Positions 50,794 through 58,179 of a DNA stretch of 63,462 bases are shown one piece after another. The stretch is from an uncultured Bacillota bacterium. Lineage in GTDB: Bacteria > Bacillota > Dehalobacteriia > UBA4068 > UBA4997. The notes under the pieces were generated by a model that was not told the origin of the DNA, did not search any database, and worked only from the letters and a program-made list of their open reading frames with translations. The DNA lies in contig CAQWMM010000006.1 in the NCBI GenBank assembly GCA_948907985.1, forward strand, positions 1 through 63,462. Direction: 5' to 3'. Position numbers and translations under genes: made by a program. Each line of letters opens with the position of its first letter. Positions within the stretch are counted from its first letter, which is position 1.

Positions 50794-51588
50794 TTGTCTA
50801 GGATCATTGCTATTACAAACCAAAAGGGCGGCGTGGGAAAAACCACCACCTCCTCATCCCTGCTGGCCGCCTTGCGGCAAAGGGGGTTTCATGTGCTGGG
50901 CATTGATTTGGATCCTCAAGGCAGCCTGGGCTTTTGCCTGGGCCTGGATATTGAGAATTGCGCCACAGTGTATGATGTTTTGAAAGGGAGCAAGCCGATT
51001 CGGGAGGTTGTTGTGGAAACCGAATGCGGCGATATTCTGCCGTCTAATATTTTGCTTTCCGGTGCGGAACTGGAGTTTAACCGGCCGGGGCGGGAATTTT
51101 TGCTGAAAAATCAGCTTAAGGAAATTCAGGATGAGTACGATTTTGTGATTATTGACACGCCCCCGGCGCTGAATATTCTGACGGTTAACGCCTATGTGGC
51201 CGCGGATAGTCTGATTATCCCTATGGCGCCGGAGATTTTAAGCCTGTTGGGTATTTCTCAAATCCGTGAAACCATTGATACGGTGCGCCGCTGCTATAAT
51301 CCCAATCTGCGGGTGTTGGGCATTTTGCTGAACAAATTTAATCCCCGGCTTAATCTGAACCGCGAGGTTCTGGATTTATCCGAACAGATTGCCGAGCAGC
51401 TGGACAGCCAGGTTTTTAACGCTAAAATACGCTCCAGCGTTGCGGTGGCGGAGGCTCCCGCCCACGGCGAAAGCGTTTTGACCTATGCGCCGTCGTCTAA
51501 GCCGGCTCTGGATTTTCAGGCCTTGTTAAACGAGCTTTTGCAGCAGCGGCTGATCAGCGCTAAACCAATGGTGAGAGGTGAAGAATAA
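50794..51588 (+). CDS. ParA/MinD-family ATPase
   Basis: TTG 50794 follows GGAGGGG; the upstream frame lacks a site. The 264-residue protein begins MSRIIAITNQKGGVGKTTTS, the deviant Walker A of ParA/Soj, with DLDPQGSLG near 36 and VIIDTPPALN near 118. No ParB gene is next to it. It is followed after 2 bp by a ComFB protein and then a PilZ protein, so it may position a c-di-nucleotide-controlled surface machine rather than DNA. Confidence 0.9.
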   Translation: MSRIIAITNQKGGVGKTTTSSSLLAALRQRGFHVLGIDLDPQGSLGFCLGLDIENCATVYDVLKGSKPIREVVVETECGDILPSNILLSGAELEFNRPGREFLLKNQLKEIQDEYDFVIIDTPPALNILTVNAYVAADSLIIPMAPEILSLLGISQIRETIDTVRRCYNPNLRVLGILLNKFNPRLNLNREVLDLSEQIAEQLDSQVFNAKIRSSVAVAEAPAHGESVLTYAPSSKPALDFQALLNELLQQRLISAKPMVRGEE

Positions 51589-51590
51589 TT

Positions 51591-52445
51591 ATGGCCAAAA
51601 GACAGGACAAAAGCAACAAAACGGCGCATGTTCTTAATTTGATCACTTCGCCGGCCCAAAAGCAGGCCGCCGCGCAAAAGGCGGCGGAGGCTGCCGCCGA
51701 CAGTCTGACTGAAGCGGATTTGACGGAAAGCCCGGCGGCCGGCGATGAAGCCGCCGAAGCCGCCGAGATTAATCAGCAGGCCGCCCAGGTGCGCCAGCCT
51801 CTGATTCCACCCATTTTGCAGGTTGCTAATCATCATGATGAAAATTTGGCGGAACAGATCAATAATGCGCTGGCTCAGGAATTGGCGGCGGACGAGGCGG
51901 CGGCTGGCCAGGCCCAGGGCCCGCAGCCGGTTAACGCGCCGTCGGCCCCGCCCTTGGCCGAACAGCCGCCGCAGAGTAATCCGTCGCCCCAGCCGCAGGC
52001 TGACGTGCCGCCAGCGCCGCAGGTTAACACTTCCCAACCGCAGGCCGCCACGCCGCCGCCGGCGCCTCTGCCGCAGATTCCGCCCCGGCCGGAGCCTGCG
52101 CCGTTTAAGCTGCCGGCCTCGGCGATTGTTTCGTCGTTCTCTATACCGGAGGCGCCGCCGGTACCGCCTTTGCAGGAAGAACTGCAATATGTTAATATTA
52201 TGCAGAAGCTGGTGGAGAGCATGGCGCAGGATTATATTGAAAAACTGGGTGTTTGCCGCTGTCTGCGCTGTCAGGAGGATGTTAAAGCTTTGGCGTTGAC
52301 TAATCTGGGGCCGAAATATACGGTATTCCCGGCTTCCGAGCGCATCCCGATGCTGACGCTATATGAACGGCGTTATGCCAGTGTGGTGGCGGCCGAGCTT
52401 ACCAAGGCCTGTGCGATTGTTAAGGCCAATCCGCGCCATAACTAA
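51591..52445 (+). CDS. ComFB-domain protein with Pro/Ala-rich N-terminus
   Basis: The 284-residue protein has a low-complexity Ala/Pro/Gln region at about 15-190 and a C-terminal ComFB domain (about 195-280): EKLGVCRCLRCQEDVKALAL then LGPKYTVFP, with two Cys pairs. ComFB-type domains have been reported as cyclic dinucleotide receptors. The neighbouring PilZ genes fit this. The long linker suggests a tether to a partner, possibly ParA. Confidence 0.8.
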   Translation: MAKRQDKSNKTAHVLNLITSPAQKQAAAQKAAEAAADSLTEADLTESPAAGDEAAEAAEINQQAAQVRQPLIPPILQVANHHDENLAEQINNALAQELAADEAAAGQAQGPQPVNAPSAPPLAEQPPQSNPSPQPQADVPPAPQVNTSQPQAATPPPAPLPQIPPRPEPAPFKLPASAIVSSFSIPEAPPVPPLQEELQYVNIMQKLVESMAQDYIEKLGVCRCLRCQEDVKALALTNLGPKYTVFPASERIPMLTLYERRYASVVAAELTKACAIVKANPRHN

Positions 52446-52475
52446 AATTTTTATCAGCGAGGAGGCGTTTACATA

Positions 52476-53135
52476 ATGGAGCTTGATAACTGCACCAAGG
52501 CGGATATTTTTGCCCCGGATGAATCTTTGCTTTGCGAGGCCAGGGTTTTCTGGGATTCGGCTGATTTGTATCAGCTGTTGGAGGTGCCGCAGAACTTTCC
52601 CATTTGGCCGGACGGCGAGCCAGCCGAGTATTTGGTAACATTTTATGATTCCACCGCCGGGCTGGTGCATTGCCGTTGCCTGTTGCGCCTGCATGGCGTT
52701 GACGCGGACCTTAAATCGTTGTCCTATCAGATTGTTGAGATTTTGGACACCGTTCAGCGCCGGCAGGATTTGAAAATACCGGCTGTTACGGAGATTGAAA
52801 TTGCGCAGGTGCGCCTGGCTGGGCCCTCGGATAACCCGCCGCCCAAGGGGGCTTTTGTGGCCACCACGGTTAATTTAAGCGCTGGCGGAGTGTTTTTTAC
52901 CTGTCAGTATGCGCTGCCGGTGGATTCTCTGGTACATTTTACGCTGCGCGAGGGGCCAAAACCCATTGAACTTGACGCTGTGGTGCTGCGGCTGGAAGAG
53001 TTGCCGCCCAAAAAGCGTCTGCCGCAGTTTGGCCATGGCTGCCGCTTTGTTGATTTGAAACCGGCGGCAGAATCCGGCCTGCGCAGTTATATCTTCCGCT
53101 GTCAGCGGGATATGCGTCAGCGCCGCCAACGTTAA
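52476..53135 (+). CDS. PilZ-domain (YcgR-like) protein
   Basis: The 219-residue protein has a YcgR-N-like flagellar brake domain (about 1-90) and a PilZ domain from about 95. The arginine motif reads QRRQDLKIP (Lys in place of the second Arg) and the second motif is VNLSAGGVFF (N.S..G). It should bind c-di-GMP, perhaps more weakly, and slow motility. AGGAGG precedes the ATG. Confidence 0.88.
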   Translation: MELDNCTKADIFAPDESLLCEARVFWDSADLYQLLEVPQNFPIWPDGEPAEYLVTFYDSTAGLVHCRCLLRLHGVDADLKSLSYQIVEILDTVQRRQDLKIPAVTEIEIAQVRLAGPSDNPPPKGAFVATTVNLSAGGVFFTCQYALPVDSLVHFTLREGPKPIELDAVVLRLEELPPKKRLPQFGHGCRFVDLKPAAESGLRSYIFRCQRDMRQRRQR

Positions 53136-53178
53136 ATAAAAAATTGTTATTAAGGCGGTGCACTGTTGTTTAACTAAT

Positions 53179-53207
53179 AAAAAACCACCCTTAAAGGGCG
53201 GTTTTTT
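53179..53207. terminator. Bidirectional terminator between PilZ genes
   Basis: AAAAACC.CCCTT / AGGG.GGTTTTTT. Confidence 0.85.
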
Positions 53208-53226
53208 ATTGGTAAGATAGCTATTT

Positions 53227-53805
53227 TCAGCGTGGGGTTAACTGGATGGCAAAAACTTCTTTGCGGATTAAAGCGTCTTCGTCGTAGGTCAGATCATAGA
53301 ATTGGGCGGCATAAAGATTTTTGCCGGGCAGGGGGCGCAGAATATTGGCCTTGACTAACAACGGCGGTTCCATAACCGGCAGCACCAGTTCCACCTTTTC
53401 GCCACATTCCAGCGGCACGTCGGTATACAGGGCAATGCCGCCGCTGCTTAAATCCTGGCTGATAAATTTTTGCTGCCCTTGCCAGCCTGTGTCGCCAGCG
53501 GGAAACATCAGGCTCTCAAAAGCGATGCGCACCCGCAGGTTGCGTCGTGCTTCTGGGCCTAGCTGCTGGCCGGGCATTACCAAAAGGCGATTGCCGCCCC
53601 GGTTAACAATCGTGCCCTCCATGGCAATATCCTTATCAATATCAATCAGGCAAATTTTTTGCTGGATGGATAAGGCATTATCGGCAATGCCCGGTTCATA
53701 GCGGGTTATTTCCAGCATAAATGGCTTCTCACGGGGGGGGCTTTGCAGAGTTGCTACCCCCAGCGGCTTATGCTGCCGGTTAGAAATTAAAAAACGATGC
53801 TCCAT
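53227..53805 (-). CDS. PilZ-domain protein
   Basis: ATG 53805 follows AGGAGG. The 192-residue protein has a YcgR-like N-terminal half and a PilZ domain with the full RxxxR motif (ARRNLRVRIAFE near 86) and SQDLSSGGIALY near 116. It faces the other PilZ gene and is the last gene of a minus-strand set with the flagellar-export relatives 53809 and 54167. Confidence 0.9.
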   Translation of the reverse strand: MEHRFLISNRQHKPLGVATLQSPPREKPFMLEITRYEPGIADNALSIQQKICLIDIDKDIAMEGTIVNRGGNRLLVMPGQQLGPEARRNLRVRIAFESLMFPAGDTGWQGQQKFISQDLSSGGIALYTDVPLECGEKVELVLPVMEPPLLVKANILRPLPGKNLYAAQFYDLTYDEDALIRKEVFAIQLTPR

Positions 53806-53808
53806 GGC

Positions 53809-54180
53809 TTAACCTCCTATTTCGGCGTTTAATTCCGGCTCGGCCTCGGCTGCTTTTTTAGCAGCGTTAAGGGCGGCCTCTCGCTCGCGGCGGGCTTTAT
53901 CGGGATCATTGGGATCAAAATTCAAAAAGTAAACATATATTTCCACGATAGCCTGAAACAGGGAATCGGGGATTTGCTGGCCGAGTTGCAGTTGAGAAAG
54001 CATGGTGGCCAGCGAGTTGTCTTCGTAGACGGGTACGCCGTTATCGGCGGCGACTTCAACAATTTTTTCGGCCAGGTAGCCCATGCCGGAGGCTACCACA
54101 ATCGGGGCGGTGTTGGCGCTGCCGTCATAGCGCAGAGCCACTGCCCGGCCGGCTGGGTTTGGTGTGTTATATCTGGACAT
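53809..54180 (-). CDS. FlhB C-domain homolog, YlqH-like
   Basis: The 123-residue protein matches the cytoplasmic switch domain of FlhB/YscU: NPAGRAVALRYDG then PIVVASGMGYLAEKIVEVA. The NPTH autocleavage site of FlhB is replaced by NPAG, as expected if the free domain needs no cleavage. It overlaps the upstream gene by 14 bp. In Bacillus ylqG-ylqH is the matching pair. Probably tunes flagellar export. Confidence 0.88.
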   Translation of the reverse strand: MSRYNTPNPAGRAVALRYDGSANTAPIVVASGMGYLAEKIVEVAADNGVPVYEDNSLATMLSQLQLGQQIPDSLFQAIVEIYVYFLNFDPNDPDKARREREAALNAAKKAAEAEPELNAEIGG

Positions 54181-55606
54181 TTAAGCTGTTCTCTCCTTCC
54201 GCGATTTTGGGAAAAACGGCTGAAAGCGTTAGGGGCTGCTGCATTTTGACCACTTGTACGCCTTTGGATTTAAGGCCGTTTTCGGTAAGGATGCGGTTCA
54301 TCTCTCCCTGCACGATGTTGGCGGATTGGGCAATTTCCTCCGGGCCGGACACCAAAAGCTCCACCTCTTCGCCGCGGCTGGCCATTACAATATCTAAAAA
54401 GCCCAGCCCCTGAATATCCAGCTTGAACAGCAGGCGGAAAGTGTTATCCCGAGGATCACCGCCGCGGTGCATATTATCCTCCGCGTCAGGGTCCAGCCAA
54501 AGCTCGGAGAACATCATCCTGTCCTGCCACTCCGCCGGAATCAACATATGCTTGAGCGGCATATAGACGCTTTCGTTAATCAGCAGGGCCTGTAGGATAT
54601 CCTTGAATGTTTCCTGCGCCTCCAGTCCGCCGTCGCCGCGCAGGGCGTGGTGGATGGTCTGCGCCAGATGATTGGCAAAGTGATTTTCCTGCGGGGCTTT
54701 GGCAAAATCGCTGTTGCGAATAAAGTTCAAAAGCGCCTCCGGGGTTAAATTGCCCAGCCGCCCTTTAAGCGAACTGTGGCTGACCAGCTGTTTGAGCGAT
54801 TGCAGCAGCCCCTCGGTGGAACCGTTTTCAAAGCGGGAAATATCCAGCGCCAGCTGGGAAATTAAAGTGCGGGAAGCACCCATATCGTGGGTTTTTTCAG
54901 TGTAGTTGGCCAGAAAAGCAATGATTTTGCCTTGCAGCATTTTCAGCGCCGACGCCCGGTCGCCGCTGGCAAAAGTTTCGCCCAGCTGTTGGGCCAGGGA
55001 CAGCAGCTGGCTGCCATAGCTGGCGGGAATGTTGCGGCTGATATTGGTTAGGGTGCGGATGATATTGCCCTGAATATGTTCTGTTGAGGTGTAATCGCCG
55101 TAGCGTTTGAGGAACTGCAATATATCGGCTTTGATGGTTTCCGTCTGGCTTTGGGCGTAGGCCTCGCGCAGCAGATTGAACAGCGGGCCGTTGAAACGTT
55201 CGCCGTCGTGCAGCTGTTGGTTCAGAAATTGCGCTAGCTGCTTTTCGTCCATGGGCAGCATTTTCAACAGCTGGGACATTTCCTGGGCAATGCCCTGCTG
55301 CATACCGGAGGAAACGACGGTTTTATATTCCAGCATCAGCTGGGCCAGGGTTTTGGTTAGTTCCGGCGTGGCCCGCAGCTTTTGCATAAACGCCTGGAAG
55401 TTGCTGTCATAGCGCAGGGCCTTGCCTGGCCCGGTGGAATCGCCGGCGGTTTGCTGCTCGGTACGGTTATCGGGCCTGCTTACTCTGTCCAGGTTTGGCG
55501 CGTTTTGAATGTTTTGGTTTGCGCCCGGGCTGTTGGGCATTTGCCGGTTAATATTAGCATTGTCCTGCCCGGATACGGGGTTGGTTACGCCCATTAGGTT
55601 CGCCAT
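54167..55606 (-). CDS. YlqG/FliK-like protein
   Basis: I chose ATG 55606 with AGAGAG upstream. The 479-residue protein has a Asn/Gln/Pro-rich N-terminus (about 1-60), a helical middle, and a C-terminal domain with LLFKLDIQGLGFLDIVMASR near 400 that resembles the FliK hook-length C-domain. Paired with the FlhB-like protein, it may control substrate switching of an export apparatus. Assignment is by context and weak similarity. Confidence 0.65.
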   Translation of the reverse strand: MANLMGVTNPVSGQDNANINRQMPNSPGANQNIQNAPNLDRVSRPDNRTEQQTAGDSTGPGKALRYDSNFQAFMQKLRATPELTKTLAQLMLEYKTVVSSGMQQGIAQEMSQLLKMLPMDEKQLAQFLNQQLHDGERFNGPLFNLLREAYAQSQTETIKADILQFLKRYGDYTSTEHIQGNIIRTLTNISRNIPASYGSQLLSLAQQLGETFASGDRASALKMLQGKIIAFLANYTEKTHDMGASRTLISQLALDISRFENGSTEGLLQSLKQLVSHSSLKGRLGNLTPEALLNFIRNSDFAKAPQENHFANHLAQTIHHALRGDGGLEAQETFKDILQALLINESVYMPLKHMLIPAEWQDRMMFSELWLDPDAEDNMHRGGDPRDNTFRLLFKLDIQGLGFLDIVMASRGEEVELLVSGPEEIAQSANIVQGEMNRILTENGLKSKGVQVVKMQQPLTLSAVFPKIAEGENSLNVQI

Positions 55607-55734
55607 TGCCAGCACTCTCTTTCCGTATAAAAATATATTCCTAACTTATAATTATATAATGCTTTGCGGCAATATGCAAGGGTTAAAATAAAAAATTGCT
55701 GAAATAATTACGGCCGCTGAATGTTTACACAAAA

Positions 55735-55764
55735 ACGCTGCCCCTGGTGAAGCCGGGGCAGCGT
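55735..55764 (-). terminator. Terminator of the second serpin gene
   Basis: ACGCTGCCCC pairs with GGGGCAGCGT, followed on the minus strand by TTTTTG. Confidence 0.85.
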
Positions 55765-55810
55765 TATAATACGTCATATGCCGTTTGTCAATACTTCGTA
55801 TGAATAACGA

Positions 55811-57100
55811 TTATTTGGCAACGCTTTGCACGGCGCCAATGAACAGCGGCAGCTTTTGTTCGGTGTCAATCAGCAGATAGACAAAGGGGCGGTCTAAGTA
55901 AACGGTTTTGAATTCCGGCGGCGGTCCTGCGGCCGTATTGCCTGCCATTTCCACGGCGGTTACAGCGCCGGCTTTGGTGCCTTTTTCGTCCACCTTGATA
56001 TAGGTTTTGTGCAGAATTTTATTGATATACAGGGTATAGTCAGCAGGGAAGTCGGCCATAGCCCTGAAATTAGCAATATTTTTGTCAAAAGCGTCGGTCA
56101 TTCCCATATCCTGCAAGATTTGGCTCATTTCCAGCGTATAGTCGCTTTCAAATTTAGGAATAGCGGTTTTTACCTGTACGCTGATTGGATTGTTCAGCAG
56201 GCTATGAAGCTTTTCGCCGTCAAAATCGGCCAGATAATCGGCCATACTGATTCCCTCGTGGGGCAGCAGCGCGGCAAAGGCATAGTCGCCACCGGCATAG
56301 TATTTAATAAAGCCCTGGGTGTTTTCATCTTCCAGATAGATGTGTTCGGAGTTGTACATAAAATCTACCTTTTGAGTTTGGCCGCCGGCGGTGGTGAACT
56401 CTCCATCGCCTATTTGATGGTTATTATAGGGCGACATCCATTCAGCCTCAAAGGCCAGGGCGTTGATCAGATAGGCCACCGCGTCTTTGTCGATTTTATC
56501 CAAAATTTTGTCAATCATGCCGTTGGTTTGCTGCTTGACCCAACCGTTGATTTGTTTTAGGGCCGCGTCGTTGAAAGGCAGCTGATACACGTCGGCGTTG
56601 TAATAATCGGCGTTGGCCTGCAAAAAGGTCTTTTTGGCGACGAACTCGGAATCCTCTTTCAGCCAGATAGAGTTGGCAATGTTCAGCCTGGCCTTTTCTG
56701 TTTGCGGCAGGTTGGCGGTATAAAGCAGCAAAAAGCTGTTTAAGGTGTTGCGGGGTACGCCCAGGGTTTGTTCCATTTGCGCCAGCGTTTTATCCTCCGC
56801 GCCGTTGGCGGCCATGGCCAGCGCCAGCGTTACGGAAAGCGGCGAAATCAAGGTGTTTTCGTCCGGGGTTTGCTGGCAGCTCTGCTGGAAAAGCCTGGCC
56901 GAAAAGTCGCAAATTGCCTTATTCGTTAGCGTGGGGGTGCTGTCCAGTGTGGCCGCTAACTGGGATTCCTGTTGGGTTTGTTGGTTTGCCTGGACGCCGG
57001 CCATCAGATTTTTTGATTGCGCGTTGGCATTATTGGCGCAGCCTGGCAGCAGAACCGCCAGCAACGCTAAAGCCAACAGCAAAAGTAAGTGTTTTTTCAT
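55811..57100 (-). CDS. Serpin lipoprotein
   Basis: ATG 57100 follows GTGAGGTGATAG. The 429-residue protein has a lipobox VLLPGCANN and a serpin domain that aligns along its length with the 43912 product (LISPLSVTLALAMAANGAE, ANSIWLKEDS, LINALAFEAEW, RPFVYLLID). The hinge is DEKGTKAGAVTAVEM, inhibitor-like with one Gly. The reactive loop AGNTAAGPPPEF differs completely from the other serpin, so the target protease should differ. Confidence 0.93.
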   Translation of the reverse strand: MKKHLLLLLALALLAVLLPGCANNANAQSKNLMAGVQANQQTQQESQLAATLDSTPTLTNKAICDFSARLFQQSCQQTPDENTLISPLSVTLALAMAANGAEDKTLAQMEQTLGVPRNTLNSFLLLYTANLPQTEKARLNIANSIWLKEDSEFVAKKTFLQANADYYNADVYQLPFNDAALKQINGWVKQQTNGMIDKILDKIDKDAVAYLINALAFEAEWMSPYNNHQIGDGEFTTAGGQTQKVDFMYNSEHIYLEDENTQGFIKYYAGGDYAFAALLPHEGISMADYLADFDGEKLHSLLNNPISVQVKTAIPKFESDYTLEMSQILQDMGMTDAFDKNIANFRAMADFPADYTLYINKILHKTYIKVDEKGTKAGAVTAVEMAGNTAAGPPPEFKTVYLDRPFVYLLIDTEQKLPLFIGAVQSVAK

Positions 57101-57127
57101 AACTATCACCTCACGTTTTTTTTCTTC

Positions 57128-57156
57128 ATTATAATATATTTGGATCGGTTTGGCAA
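57128..57156 (-). promoter_or_regulatory. Promoter of the second serpin gene
   Basis: On the minus strand TTGCCA, 17 bp, TATAAT. Confidence 0.75.
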
Positions 57157-57168
57157 GCCTTTTTCAGC

Positions 57169-57197
57169 TTGACAAATTTTGGCGGATAATGTAGAAT
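57169..57197 (+). promoter_or_regulatory. Promoter of cassette E1
   Basis: TTGACA, 17 bp, TAGAAT. The spacer TTGGCGGATAATG is shared with the E2 promoter. Confidence 0.8.
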
Positions 57198-57280
57198 AAT
57201 AGCAGGCTCTCCAGGTGAGAGGGCAGGTGAGGTTAATAATGCGGGCGGTTCGCCAAATCCCTCGAAAGGGGGTGAGGCCA

Positions 57281-57373
57281 ATGTCAATGCGGTTAGTTAT
57301 TCGTATTGGAAACTTTACGTTTACAATCGAATTTAAGCGTAAACAGGAAAAGAGCCGCTGCTCGGGCAAGTAG
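57281..57373 (+). CDS. Small peptide, IRI/IE family (cassette E1)
   Basis: ATG follows CGAAAGGGGGTGAGGCCA. The 30-residue peptide MSMRLVIRIGNFTFTIEF then KRKQEKSRCSGK shares GNF and IE with the 1617 peptide and has the longest basic tail of the family. The stop codon lies at the terminator stem. The antisense promoter at 57440-57468 faces it. Confidence 0.7.
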   Translation: MSMRLVIRIGNFTFTIEFKRKQEKSRCSGK

Positions 57374-57433
57374 CGACTCAAGAAATTAATTTTTGATAGC
57401 AAAAGGCGGGCCGTTGTTATTACAACCTCACCT
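57346..57433 (-). ncRNA. Predicted antisense RNA of cassette E1
   Basis: From the minus promoter at 57440-57468 to the hairpin GAG.CGCT / AGCG.CTC (57352-57379). Its leader TAGGTGAGGTTGTAATAAC...GGCCCGCC parallels the sense leader CAGGTGAGGTTAATAATGC...GGGCGG. Confidence 0.55.
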
Positions 57434-57439
57434 ATTTTT

Positions 57440-57468
57440 ATTATACAAAAGTTGTTGTTGTTTGTCAA
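57440..57468 (-). promoter_or_regulatory. Antisense promoter of cassette E1
   Basis: On the minus strand TTGACA, 17 bp, TATAAT. Confidence 0.88.
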
Positions 57469-57488
57469 GAGTTTTTCGGCTTGACAAA
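57440..57488. repeat. 49-bp direct repeat, copy 1 (array E boundary)
   Basis: Identical to 57820-57868. It holds a leftward consensus promoter and the -35 box of the rightward promoter of E2. Confidence 0.92.
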
Positions 57489-57509
57489 CTTTGGCGGATA
57501 ATGTAAAAT
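57481..57509 (+). promoter_or_regulatory. Promoter of cassette E2
   Basis: TTGACA, 17 bp, TAAAAT. Confidence 0.85.
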
Positions 57510-57638
57510 AATACTCAGAAAAGAGAATATTCGTCTGTTGACGCGGCTGCCCTTTAGGATCCACGAAGCGCAAGCGGAGTGATGAGAGGGTGTCGTTATC
57601 CCCTCTGTCGCTTACATAGTGGGAAAGGGGGTGTGGCG

Positions 57639-57734
57639 ATGATTTGGATAAACATTGCTGCCCTGATTATGCAGGCTGTTCAACTTGCAATACAGGTGGC
57701 GGAGTTTTTGAAAAATAGAAGCACACAAAAATAG
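57639..57734 (+). CDS. Small peptide, MIWI family (cassette E2)
   Basis: ATG follows GGAAAGGGGGTGTGGCG. The 31-residue peptide MIWINIAALIMQAVQLAI then QVAEFLKNRSTQK is a close paralog of the 1178 peptide. The leader, GAAAAGAGAATATTCG then a GAGAGGGTG...CCCTCTGTCGC hairpin region, is conserved between both loci. The antisense promoter is at 57820-57848. Confidence 0.78.
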   Translation: MIWINIAALIMQAVQLAIQVAEFLKNRSTQK

Positions 57735-57813
57735 CCGCCTTTCTCAGCAAAAGATCGCGGCTATTTTAAGCACAATCTGAGAGGTAGTCGTCGAGGGCGA
57801 GTACCTCTTTTCT
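57722..57813 (-). ncRNA. Predicted antisense RNA of cassette E2
   Basis: From the minus promoter at 57820-57848 to the stem AAATAGCCGC (57729-57738) / GCGGCTATTT (57757-57766). Its 5' end GAAAAGAGGTACTCGCCC repeats the start of the sense leader. Confidence 0.65.
57729..57810 (+). terminator. Double terminator of the E2 peptide mRNA
   Basis: First stem 57729-57766 (AAATAGCCGC/GCGGCTATTT), second stem GAGGTA (57781-57786) / TACCTC (57802-57807) with TTTTCTTTTT. Confidence 0.8.
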
Positions 57814-57819
57814 TTTTAT

Positions 57820-57848
57820 ATTATACAAAAGTTGTTGTTGTTTGTCAA
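57820..57848 (-). promoter_or_regulatory. Antisense promoter of cassette E2
   Basis: On the minus strand TTGACA, 17 bp, TATAAT; the sequence is identical to the E1 antisense promoter. Confidence 0.88.
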
Positions 57849-57868
57849 GAGTTTTTCGGCTTGACAAA
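57820..57868. repeat. 49-bp direct repeat, copy 2 (array E boundary)
   Basis: Identical to 57440-57488; the period is 380 bp and spans cassette E2. Confidence 0.92.
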
Positions 57869-57889
57869 GTTTTCAGATAATGTTATAAT
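57861..57889 (+). promoter_or_regulatory. Antisense promoter of cassette E3
   Basis: TTGACA, 17 bp, TATAAT. Confidence 0.88.
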
Positions 57890-57893
57890 AACA

Positions 57894-57931
57894 ATATGTT
57901 AAACAAGAGAACAAGTAATCATGTTTTCACC
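57894..57931 (+). repeat. Start-region repeat of cassette E3, copy in antisense RNA
   Basis: ATATGTTAAACAA...GTAATCATGTTTTCACC repeats 58082-58112 in direct orientation, with a 7-base insert and one change. Confidence 0.8.
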
Positions 57932-57975
57932 AAAGCAAAACCCCAAGGAGTGGTGCCTCCAAGGGGTTTTTGTTT
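57896..57975 (+). ncRNA. Predicted antisense RNA of cassette E3
   Basis: About 80 nt from the promoter at 57861-57889 to the hairpin AAAACCCC (57937-57944) / GGGGTTTT (57963-57970). Its 5' part is complementary to the ribosome site and start codon of the peptide mRNA, as in par RNA II. Confidence 0.68.
57937..57970. terminator. Bidirectional terminator of cassette E3
   Basis: AAAACCCC / GGGGTTTT outer stem with an inner GGAG/CTCC. Confidence 0.8.
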
Positions 57976-58007
57976 TGTTTCAATCGGCACAAAACAGCCG
58001 AGGTAGA

Positions 58008-58103
58008 TCATCTTCTACCTGTTGCGTTGTCCAGCCATTTGCAGATATAGTGAGTCGCTATACCCACCAAGACGTCCGTTAATATGTTAAACAATGTAAT
58101 CAC
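58008..58103 (-). CDS. Fst-like small peptide, KWLD family (cassette E3)
   Basis: A GTG start follows GGGGGAGGTGAAAAC. The 31-residue peptide MITLFNILTDVLVGIATHY then ICKWLDNATGRR has a membrane helix, the HYI-KWLD motif shared with 43560, and a basic tail. The VLVG...KWLD pattern is close to the Fst family of par-type toxins. Promoter 58151-58179; antisense promoter 57861-57889. Confidence 0.78.
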   Translation of the reverse strand: MITLFNILTDVLVGIATHYICKWLDNATGRR

Positions 58104-58112
58104 GTTTTCACC
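58082..58112 (-). repeat. Start-region repeat of cassette E3, copy in toxin mRNA
   Basis: Covers the GTG start and part of the ribosome site; direct repeat of 57894-57931. Confidence 0.8.
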
Positions 58113-58150
58113 TCCCCCTCTGCCACCAGGTATAGGAAGATGACAATTAT

Positions 58151-58179
58151 ATTATAATGATTTTGCTGTATTTTGTCAA
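58151..58179 (-). promoter_or_regulatory. Promoter of the E3 peptide
   Basis: On the minus strand TTGACA, 17 bp, TATAAT. Confidence 0.88.

Noticed and set aside
51875..52299. Arg-rich 158-codon plus frame and Gly-rich 115-codon minus frame in the ComFB gene
   Set aside because: Both arise from the Pro/Ala codons of the linker; neither has a start signal.
57169..57509. Reading the array E repeats as an insertion sequence
   Set aside because: There is no transposase frame, and the repeats are promoter modules between peptide cassettes rather than ends of one element.
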